This document shows positions 31,919 through 40,993 of a stretch of DNA of 40,993 nucleotides, in pieces (position 1 is the stretch's first letter; every line of letters starts with the position of its first letter). The stretch comes from an uncultured Candidatus Saccharibacteria bacterium. GTDB lineage: Bacteria; Patescibacteriota; Saccharimonadia; Saccharimonadales; Saccharimonadaceae. The position numbers were made by a program, and so were the translations under genes. A model generated the notes under the pieces. It saw only the letters and a program-made list of their open reading frames with translations. It was not told the origin of the DNA and searched no databases. Location: assembly GCA_947305705.1 (NCBI GenBank), contig CAMZEB010000007.1:1-40993 (forward strand). Direction: 5' to 3'.

Positions 31919-33024
31919 TTATTCTCTGTAGGTGCGGAAATATTACTATTAATGCTCTGCGCATACTGCTCCGTGCGAGCAACATTCGCATTATATTCCG
32001 CAATAATCTCGTTCGATTCGTTGGCATAGACCAACAACGCTTGGTAATCGGCGACGAGTTTGCGTTGGCGACTAATTAGCGCCTGATATTCCCGATCAAA
32101 TTCATCCTCGGTCTGGAAACCGCCAGTAGTTCTCGCACGAGCATTGAAATTATTTATGTCTGCCGTAAGTTGCGTGTTATTTCGGTCGTAATCCGCCAAC
32201 ATTTCACTATACTTCGCACGACGTTCATCAATAACATCTTTTAGTTCATTCACGCGCGCAATTGCCGCTTGATAAATACTCGAATAAGCCTCGTAATAGG
32301 CAGCAATTTTATCTAAATCTTTGAAATATTTCGCATAGTGATTGCGAAGCGCTTCCGGCATCTTGTCTGGGCGGACTTGCGAGCCAATAATTGAATGGAG
32401 CTCATTGTACAGGCTGCTTTCGTTATAGAGTTCGCTCTTGCTTTTTACCTCTTCGTTCTCATCCCGCACCTTCAGCAAATCCGCTTTGAGCGCATCACGG
32501 TCCGAATTGCTCATACGATGCCAAACGGCGTGCAATAACTCGTGCGCCAAAGTCGTCTGGCGAATACCATCCAAATCACTATTTTTAACATTGTAGGCAT
32601 AGATATGGTTATTTTTGTAACAGCCTAGCACTAGCGACTCAGAATCGTCAGAGTCACAGTTTGAGTTAAATGCTTCGCTTTCCTGCAACTCTGGGTGCGT
32701 TGCGTAGAAAATGCGACGACCATCTTCGGTTAGGTCCAATGCGTCAATGAGCTTTTGCATTTCCTCGGTGGCAACATAATTTGAGCCAGCGATATTGTCG
32801 ATAACTACCGTGTAATCAATCCTGGATGCGGCAAAAATTAAGCCAGCAAGAATTAGGAGAACGATTATGAGACTAACGAGTTTTTTGACGGATTTTTTCT
32901 TCGCCGGAGGCTGATCTGCTACCTGCTCAGGTACAACTTGAGGCTGAGTTTCTGGAATGTTATCATTAGCGACCAACGCACCGTCTTCGTTCGCAGTAAA
33001 AATAGGATTAGAATTGTTTTCCAT
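31915..33024 (-). CDS. Membrane-anchored HExxH protein with coiled coil, putative metallopeptidase
   Basis: 369 aa. A Pro/Gln-rich cytoplasmic start precedes one transmembrane helix (about 47-67). The exported part contains TLAHELLHAVWHRM, a zinc-protease HExxH at 161-165, with E208 in YNELHSIIGSQ as a possible third ligand. Two cysteines (123, 135) lie before it. Residues about 235-350 look like coiled coil. The family is not one I can name. It sits between clpC and clpP, with its own TGATAAAAT box 8 nt before the ATG, and its stop codon lies inside the clpP CIRCE. Confidence 0.82.
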   Translation of the reverse strand: MENNSNPIFTANEDGALVANDNIPETQPQVVPEQVADQPPAKKKSVKKLVSLIIVLLILAGLIFAASRIDYTVVIDNIAGSNYVATEEMQKLIDALDLTEDGRRIFYATHPELQESEAFNSNCDSDDSESLVLGCYKNNHIYAYNVKNSDLDGIRQTTLAHELLHAVWHRMSNSDRDALKADLLKVRDENEEVKSKSELYNESSLYNELHSIIGSQVRPDKMPEALRNHYAKYFKDLDKIAAYYEAYSSIYQAAIARVNELKDVIDERRAKYSEMLADYDRNNTQLTADINNFNARARTTGGFQTEDEFDREYQALISRQRKLVADYQALLVYANESNEIIAEYNANVARTEQYAQSINSNISAPTENN

Positions 33025-33032
33025 CTACACCC

Positions 33033-33041
33033 ATTTTATCA
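33033..33041 (-). promoter_or_regulatory. Extended -10 promoter of the HExxH gene, leaderless
   Basis: TGATAAAAT on the minus strand, ending 8 nt before the ATG at 33024; no Shine-Dalgarno. Confidence 0.55.
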
Positions 33042-33049
33042 TAAGCGAC

Positions 33050-35524
33050 TTACTCGCGAGCTTTTACGAGAACCAGTTCGCCTTTTTTGCACTCGATTTT
33101 TGCGATATCGCCTTTGTCGAGTTTGCCTGCCAAAATATTGTCCGCCAGTAGACTTTCAACTTCGTCTTCAATGGTGCGTCGGAGCGGACGAGCACCATTT
33201 TTGACGTCATAGCCTTTTTCAATCAAATGTTTTTTTGCGCTTGGCGTAATTTCAAGACCGATAGATTTCTTTGCAAGGCGCTTCTTGAGATCTTCAATCA
33301 TATTCATAAAGATTGCATCAACATTCTTCTCGCTAAGAGCATTAAATGTAACGATAGCGTCGAAACGGTTCACGAGTTCTGGGCGCATCAGTTTGCGAAG
33401 TGCTTTCATCGCGGCCGCTTCATTCGCAGCGTGCTCCGCTTCGAGTTCTTTCGCGTCGTGTTTGTCTTTTGCCGCAAAACCAAGTTCAGATTCACGATAC
33501 ATATCTTCTGCGCCGAGGTTGCTAGTTAGAATAATAATAGAATTATTGAACTTTACTTTTGTACCCTGGCCATCAGTCAAAGTGCCATCTTCAAGAATCT
33601 GAAGCAGAATATTAAACACTTCTGGGTGAGCTTTTTCAATCTCATCAAAGAGAACAACAGAATATGGGCGACGACGAATCTGCTCAGTGAGTTTACCGCC
33701 ATCATCATAGCCAACATAGCCAGCCGGAGCGCCGACGAGACGTGCAACATTGTGCTTTTCGCTAAACTCCGACATATCAATTTTGATTAGCGAATCGTCA
33801 CCGCCAAACACTTCGCGCGCAATTGTTTTTGCGAGTTCAGTTTTGCCAACGCCAGTTGGGCCGAGGAAGATGAAAGAGCCAATTGGACGATGAATATCGG
33901 CAATCCCGGAGCGGCCACGGCGAATAGCTTTTGAGACCGCCTTGATTGCAGCATCTTGTCCAATTATTTCTTTTTGGAGGTGCTTTTCGAGATTCATTAA
34001 TAATTCTTGTTCAGAACCACGGACGCGACTGACTAGAATACCCGTCTTGAGGCTAATGGCCGTTGCGAGATTTTCACTAGTAACCGCTGGAGCCTTATCA
34101 AGATTTTTGTTGGATTTTTGTAGTTTATCGATTTCTTTTTGGAGCTGAGCAGCACGAGTTTTATATTCGGCGGCTTTTTCGTAATCTTCTTTTTCGGCAG
34201 CTTGCTCAATTTTGTCCTGCAAATCCGCGAGTTCAATTTTGCTCTTTTTGTAAACACTTGCGCCGGCTTTGTCGAGCGAAACACGCGCAATTGCGCTTGC
34301 TTCGTCAATCACATCGATGACTTTGTCTGGCATAAAACGATCAGAAATATAGCGTTCAGAAAGATTAATTGCTTCTTCTAGAATCTCATCCGAAATTACA
34401 ACCTGATGATGCTCCTCATAATGCTTTTTGATACCTTTCAAAATACGGAGCGTAACAGTCGGCGACGGCTCATTGACCATAACGGTCTGGAAACGACGAG
34501 CGAGCGCTTTGTCTTTTTCGATATTTTTGCGATATTCATCAAGCGTTGTGGCGCCAATAAGTTTAAGCTGGTTGCGAGCAAGAGCTGGTTTCAAAATGTT
34601 TGCTGCATCCATACTGCCCTCAGCACTGCCAGCACCGGCAAGAAGATGAAGCTCATCGATAAACAGAATGACTGTATCGTCACCAACAGCCTCGTCAATA
34701 ATGCCTTTGATACGTTCCTCAAACTCGCCGCGGAATTTCGTGCCAGCAACGACGGAGCTCAAATCGACCTGAAAAATCCGTTTGCCAATAAGTGCGCCTG
34801 GAACGTCATTTTTTGCGATACGCATCGCTAAGCCTTCAACAATCGCAGTCTTACCAACACCAGCTTCACCGATGAGAACAGGGTTAGATTTTGTGCGGCG
34901 GCAAAGAACCGTGACGGCACGCTCGATTTCTTGATCACGACCGATTACGGTATCGAGTTTACCCTGCTTTGCCTGCTCGGTAAGATCAGAGCCGAATTTA
35001 TTGAGCCAACGAAAAGTTGGGCGTTTGCCAGCTTTGCGTTTTTGTTTTTCAAGCTTCGCCTCGTCGGCCTGCTTCTCGATAAGTTCCTCGATATTATTTG
35101 CCACTTTATCCAAATCAACATCGAGCTGGCTTAAAAGAACGCTTGCGCGAGAGTTCGGTTGGCGAAGGAGCGCATAGACGATATGCTCGGTGCCAACAAT
35201 ATCGAGACCATTCTCGCGGACAAAATTAAGGGACATACGGAGAGTCAGAACGGTTGCTTCAGAAAGCGACATCATCGCCATCGGCGCAGCCGGGACGTCA
35301 ACAGCGACCTTGCCCTGCGCACGTTCAATTTGATCGAGATCAACACCTTCGCTAGAGAGAATTTTTGCGCCAGTCGAAGTATCTTGCGCCATAATACCCA
35401 TCAAAAGGTGTTCGGTGCCCATATAGCCTTGGTTATAACGCTTGGAATAATAGTCAGCTTTCTGCAACGCAAAGCGAGCATTTTCGCTGAGATGATTCAT
35501 AATTTCACTGAATTCGTCTACCAT
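33050..35524 (-). CDS. clpC: ClpC-type AAA+ unfoldase
   Basis: 824 aa from the ATG at 35524 (an in-frame start six codons upstream precedes the transcription start). The Clp N-domain with two repeats (about 1-145: [22 protein letters not shown]) is followed by AAA+ 1 with Walker A GEAGVGKT, a middle domain with a UVR-like coiled coil ([21 protein letters not shown]), and AAA+ 2 with GPTGVGKT. It unfolds substrates for ClpP. A perfect CIRCE operator overlaps its promoter, which resembles the clpP promoter closely. Confidence 0.97.
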   Translation of the reverse strand: MVDEFSEIMNHLSENARFALQKADYYSKRYNQGYMGTEHLLMGIMAQDTSTGAKILSSEGVDLDQIERAQGKVAVDVPAAPMAMMSLSEATVLTLRMSLNFVRENGLDIVGTEHIVYALLRQPNSRASVLLSQLDVDLDKVANNIEELIEKQADEAKLEKQKRKAGKRPTFRWLNKFGSDLTEQAKQGKLDTVIGRDQEIERAVTVLCRRTKSNPVLIGEAGVGKTAIVEGLAMRIAKNDVPGALIGKRIFQVDLSSVVAGTKFRGEFEERIKGIIDEAVGDDTVILFIDELHLLAGAGSAEGSMDAANILKPALARNQLKLIGATTLDEYRKNIEKDKALARRFQTVMVNEPSPTVTLRILKGIKKHYEEHHQVVISDEILEEAINLSERYISDRFMPDKVIDVIDEASAIARVSLDKAGASVYKKSKIELADLQDKIEQAAEKEDYEKAAEYKTRAAQLQKEIDKLQKSNKNLDKAPAVTSENLATAISLKTGILVSRVRGSEQELLMNLEKHLQKEIIGQDAAIKAVSKAIRRGRSGIADIHRPIGSFIFLGPTGVGKTELAKTIAREVFGGDDSLIKIDMSEFSEKHNVARLVGAPAGYVGYDDGGKLTEQIRRRPYSVVLFDEIEKAHPEVFNILLQILEDGTLTDGQGTKVKFNNSIIILTSNLGAEDMYRESELGFAAKDKHDAKELEAEHAANEAAAMKALRKLMRPELVNRFDAIVTFNALSEKNVDAIFMNMIEDLKKRLAKKSIGLEITPSAKKHLIEKGYDVKNGARPLRRTIEDEVESLLADNILAGKLDKGDIAKIECKKGELVLVKARE

Positions 35525-35531
35525 AAACTCT

Positions 35532-35560
35532 ATTATAGGCAATTAGCACTCGAAATGCAA
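35532..35560 (-). promoter_or_regulatory. clpC promoter, leaderless and under CIRCE control
   Basis: Minus strand: TTGCAT (35560-35555), 17-nt spacer, TATAAT (35537-35532), 7-nt gap, ATG at 35524. Confidence 0.75.
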
Positions 35561-35569
35561 GAGTGCTAA
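35543..35569. promoter_or_regulatory. CIRCE operator of clpC
   Basis: TTAGCACTC-N9-GAGTGCTAA, exact consensus, directly after the ligA stop codon. Same position relative to the promoter as at clpP. Confidence 0.95.
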
Positions 35570-38580
<3,011 letters not shown>

Positions 38581-38594
<14 letters not shown>

Positions 38595-39459
38595 TTTCGA
38601 GCCTTTCTATACGTGCTTCTAGCGGCGGATGAGTTGCAAACAACTTACTGATAACAGATTTTTTGAGTGGCCCAGCAATAAACAAGGCTTCGGCGGCAAC
38701 ATTCTGCTGACGCATCGGGCGATGATGAGTATCAAGCTTGCGTAAAGCATTAATCATATCGTCAGTATCTGTCATTGCCGCAGAAGAGGCGTCGGCGAGA
38801 TATTCGCGCTGGCGTGAAACGGCAAGTTTGATAAGAGTTGCAACAAAAGGCGCAAGAATAATAGTAATAAGTGCGAACAGGACGCCAATCGGCGAGTTGT
38901 TCTCCTCGTCGCGGTCGCTCCAAAACAGCATACGCAGGCCCATATCAGAGATAAGGCCAATGATAGCCGCAAGACCAAAGACGATCATACTGACACGAAT
39001 ATCGTAATTTTTAACGTGAGACATCTCGTGTCCCATTACAGCACGCAATTCTTTGTCGTCCATAATTTCGAGCAGGCCAGTCGTCGCGGCAACACAAGCG
39101 TGTTGCGGGTCGCGCCCCGTCGCAAAAGCATTCGGCGCCGGATCGTCGATAATATAAACTTTCGGCATCGGAAGGCGAGCATCTTCGGCAAGTTTCTCGA
39201 TAATTCGATAGTAGCGAGGATTTTCTGGCTTCTCAATTTGGCGAGCGCCAGTGCCGAGAATTGCTAGTTTATCAGCGAGAAAATATTGAATAAGCGCATA
39301 GGCCGCCGCAATAATTGCCGTCGTGATAAGGATAGAAATATTGCCGTATAGCCAGGCAAAAATACCGCCGACAAGCGAGATAAATGCCACAAAAACAAGG
39401 ATAGCCAAGAATGTATTGCGTCTGTTCTGCGCGATCTGTTTGCGCATAGTTGTTGCCAT
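38581..39459 (-). CDS. htpX: Membrane metalloprotease HtpX
   Basis: 292 aa, M48 family. Two N-terminal transmembrane helices (about 17-36 and 42-62), the zinc motif HEMSH (144-148), two further helices (about 160-215), and the third ligand in SRQREYLADASSA (about 218-230). It degrades damaged membrane proteins as part of envelope quality control. The leaderless promoter follows the terminator of the preceding gene. Unlike clpP and clpC, no CIRCE is present. Confidence 0.97.
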
Positions 39460-39466
39460 ATATCTT

Positions 39467-39475
39467 ATTATACCA
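39467..39475 (-). promoter_or_regulatory. Extended -10 promoter of the htpX operon, leaderless
   Basis: TGGTATAAT on the minus strand, 7 nt before the ATG at 39459, just after the upstream terminator's U-tract. Confidence 0.7.
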
Positions 39476-39477
39476 CG

Positions 39478-39508
39478 TAAAAATCCCCGAGCTTAGTGCT
39501 CGGGGATT
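39478..39508 (-). terminator. Terminator of the 39514-39975 gene
   Basis: ATCCCCGAG pairs with CTCGGGGAT around a 7-nt loop; the minus strand continues TTTTTA into the htpX promoter. Confidence 0.85.
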
Positions 39509-39513
39509 AACCA

Positions 39514-39975
39514 TTAGTAGAGGTGGCCGACAATTTTCGTGACAACCATTTCGCCTTGCAGAATCCCGTCGATATAATTGCGGATTTTTCGGCGAAGAGT
39601 TTCATCGGAGAAGCCGATATCGTCCTGCTCCAGCCTGCCATTCGCGGTGGCGGCAGATAGAATAATGGCCGCATTCATATCGTCATTATTCAGGAATACG
39701 ATAATCGACGGAATCTCCGAATCATAACTACCATCAAGTCTCAGAGACGACACTGCATCAAAGATTTGGTGCGATAAGCTCTCATGATACTTATCATCGT
39801 TAACTTCGGACAAGTAGTCGGAAGCTTTGGTGATAATAATCGGGTAGTTTGCGATACCGCCCGAAAACTCCGCCAAACCGATGCCGGCGATAGCGTAACT
39901 TGGGAAGTCCATCGTAAGATCGTCGAGGATACTTCCCTGATTCTCAGCAATAAAAGAAATTGGGTCAGATTTCAT
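39514..39975 (-). CDS. Small soluble acidic protein, unknown function
   Basis: 153 aa, no signal peptide or membrane helix. It begins MKSDPISFIAENQG and shows alternating strands and helices (YAIAGIGLAEFSGGI, YPIIITKASDYL, IPSIIVFLNNDD). No motif recognised. The start is secure: AAGGAGGA lies 6 nt upstream. It is monocistronic, with TGATATAAT (40026-40034) as promoter and a 44-nt leader that begins with a 6-bp hairpin (TTGTTT/AAACAA, 39998-40014). Confidence 0.82.
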   Translation of the reverse strand: MKSDPISFIAENQGSILDDLTMDFPSYAIAGIGLAEFSGGIANYPIIITKASDYLSEVNDDKYHESLSHQIFDAVSSLRLDGSYDSEIPSIIVFLNNDDMNAAIILSAATANGRLEQDDIGFSDETLRRKIRNYIDGILQGEMVVTKIVGHLY

Positions 39976-40025
39976 TCATTTCCTCCTTAAGGTACTTTTG
40001 TTTACGAGAAACAAGATATCTTTCT

Positions 40026-40034
40026 ATTATATCA
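40026..40034 (-). promoter_or_regulatory. Extended -10 promoter of the 39514-39975 gene
   Basis: TGATATAAT on the minus strand; start about 40019. A TTGTTT-N5-AAACAA hairpin lies five bases into the transcript and could act as a 5' stabiliser. Confidence 0.55.
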
Positions 40035-40078
40035 CACTTGGAAATAATAGTCAATGGCGCTTATGCTTTTTGGAGGGA

Positions 40079-40879
40079 TTATTTGAGCTCAATAGTTTTT
40101 ATTATTTCAAGCGCTTTTTCGTCTAGTTCGTCCATATCCATCTTTGTCGTGTTGGTCATGAAAGATATGCAGAGGTCCTTTGAATCCGACGCAACAATAA
40201 ACATAGAACCTCGCTTATTGCCATTAATTATGGCATCAAATTTTGCGTAATAAATATCATCCTTCAGAATTTGGAATTTTTGAGCATTAATGTTGTTTTT
40301 ATATCCATCACTATACGAGTTATAAAACAATTCGTATAGATATTTGCGGCCAATCTCAGACGAAAGGCCATAGCTCGTTATCTCGGATACCGTAGTCGTA
40401 TCGTTCACCACTAGATAACCTTTTCCGTCATCGTAAGACAGGGCTTTTTTGTCTGGGCCTTCGGTAGCTTTTACCGAAGTGGATGTCCAAGGGCTTTTAT
40501 AGGTCAGCTTGAAATGGCTTTCATCCAAGGTTTTTTCTTCCAAAAACATATTCAAAAAGTCCGGGTTCAATATAATTGCAGTGAAGCCAACCATACCAAC
40601 GACGAAAAATAGGCCAAAAATGACCGCGATAATCACAGCCACCATCCCGCCAGTCTTTTTCTGAGCCGGTGCTGGCTGAGGTTGAGACTGCTCGATTGAT
40701 TGAGGCTGCTCGATTGGTTGAGGCTGCTCGATTGGTTGAGGCTGAGACATTGGTTGAGGCTGCTCGATTGGTTGAGGCTGCTCGATTGGTTGAGGCTGAG
40801 ACATTGGTTGAGGCTGAGACGTTGGTTGAGGCTGCTCGATTGGTTGTTGTGGCTGTGGGTTATATTCGTTTGGATTCAT
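40079..40879 (-). CDS. Membrane-anchored protein with Pro/Gln repeats, unknown function
   Basis: 266 aa. Residues 1-70 are low complexity, built from six-residue units of the kind QPQPIE and QPQPMS. One transmembrane helix (about 78-104) follows, then an exported alpha/beta domain of ~155 residues (FKLTYKSPWTSTSVKATEGPDKK... ILKDDIYYAKFDAIINGNKRG... DLCISFMTNTTKMD). The ending resembles the PsbP/lipoprotein-like domains found after such stalks, but no firm family was recognised. TGCTATGAT ends 6 nt before the ATG, so the mRNA is predicted leaderless. Confidence 0.82.
   Translation of the reverse strand: MNPNEYNPQPQQPIEQPQPTSQPQPMSQPQPIEQPQPIEQPQPMSQPQPIEQPQPIEQPQSIEQSQPQPAPAQKKTGGMVAVIIAVIFGLFFVVGMVGFTAIILNPDFLNMFLEEKTLDESHFKLTYKSPWTSTSVKATEGPDKKALSYDDGKGYLVVNDTTTVSEITSYGLSSEIGRKYLYELFYNSYSDGYKNNINAQKFQILKDDIYYAKFDAIINGNKRGSMFIVASDSKDLCISFMTNTTKMDMDELDEKALEIIKTIELK
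40676..40850. repeat. 18-bp tandem repeats in the Pro/Gln-rich region
   Basis: About nine units of GGCTGCTCGATTGGTTGA or the variant with GAGACATT, in a mixed order. Near identity at DNA level indicates recent slippage, all in multiples of six codons. Confidence 0.85.
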
Positions 40880-40885
40880 ATTTAT

Positions 40886-40894
40886 ATCATAGCA
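40886..40894 (-). promoter_or_regulatory. Extended -10 promoter of the Pro/Gln-repeat gene, leaderless
   Basis: TGCTATGAT on the minus strand ends 6 nt before the ATG at 40879. Confidence 0.5.
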
Positions 40895-40908
40895 TAACCA
40901 TTTTTTAT

Positions 40909-40932
40909 AAAAAAACGCCCAATTCGGGCGGT
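40909..40932 (-). terminator. Terminator of the tRNA-Gly transcript
   Basis: CGCCC-GAATT-GGGCG followed by seven T on the minus strand, 17 nt after the tRNA end. Confidence 0.8.
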
Positions 40933-40948
40933 TCTAAAGCATAAAAAA

Positions 40949-40993
40949 TGGTGCGGGTTAAGAGACTCTAACTCTCGACCTCTTCCTTGGCAA
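40949..40993 (-). tRNA. tRNA-Gly(GCC), 3' half (runs off the window)
   Basis: On the minus strand the 45 nt align without gaps to the 3' half of bacterial tRNA-Gly(GCC): anticodon loop TTGCCAA (anticodon GCC), variable region, a T-stem GAGAG/CTCTT with one G-U pair, 3' acceptor strand AACCCGC, discriminator A and encoded CCA. Two positions are odd. The T-loop reads TTAGAGT instead of TTCGAGT, so position 56 is A rather than the near-universal C (40969). The discriminator is A73, while U73 is usual for E. coli-type tRNA-Gly. The D-arm lies outside the window. Confidence 0.88.

Noticed and set aside
40676-40850. CRISPR-like regular repeats
   Set aside because: The units are contiguous 18-bp repeats without spacers and encode a Pro/Gln-rich protein segment.

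Overview
The window reads as chromosome of a small-genome, Gram-positive-like bacterium of the Patescibacteria/CPR, most likely Saccharibacteria (TM7). The evidence is gene content and style rather than a 16S match. There are a class B type sortase, a class A penicillin-binding protein with a long basic N-terminus, an L-lactate dehydrogenase, a BspA/InlB-type surface protein, a short L32, and CIRCE operators. Genes are densely packed and almost all informational or envelope-related, with no biosynthetic genes. TGA is used as a normal stop (for example at 37539-37541), which argues against the UGA-recoding Gracilibacteria/Absconditabacteria.

Layout. 1-320: the first 26 codons of a minus-strand gene, probably rpoB, with a promoter and hairpin leader, and a divergent promoter for a 687-aa polytopic membrane protein (320-2383). 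2.5-5.9 kb (minus): an RNA/ribosome operon rpmF-nusB-NUDIX-rnc-hypothetical-rpsP-khpA, with a second promoter before rpsP. 6.0-12.4 kb: sortase (+), leuS (-), class A PBP (+). 12.4-26.1 kb (minus): PIN-TRAM protein, ldh, dprA, lysS, ABC exporter, greA, proS, a PNPOx-like flavoprotein, ftsK, a small membrane protein, pnp. 26.2-27.0 kb: a lone plus-strand gene of unknown function with its own strong promoter, structured leader and terminator, separating rpsO from pnp. 27.1-41 kb (minus): rpsO, a BspA-like surface protein, radA, clpP, a membrane-anchored HExxH protein, clpC, ligA, a membrane protein, htpX, two unknown proteins, and the 3' half of a tRNA-Gly(GCC).

Gene expression signals are unusually readable. 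At least 13 genes have a TATAAT-like box, often an extended TGnTATAAT, ending 6-8 nt before the ATG, with no Shine-Dalgarno: they should be transcribed as leaderless mRNAs. Several of these promoters directly abut the U-tract of the upstream gene's terminator. Other genes carry a good Shine-Dalgarno and a real leader. clpP and clpC each have a perfect CIRCE operator over the -35/spacer of a leaderless promoter, so an HrcA-type repressor should control both halves of the Clp protease.

The most interesting unexplained elements are: a ~110-nt branched RNA fold between the PNPOx gene and proS, with its own extended -10 and a UNCG tetraloop on the minus strand; the cassette inserted between rpsO and pnp; a pnp leader whose hairpin arm is repeated next to the Shine-Dalgarno; a NAD+-dependent DNA ligase with no cysteine at all; a ProRS without the editing insertion; and a tRNA-Gly with A at position 56 of the T-loop. 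All names come from reading motifs; no database search was run.
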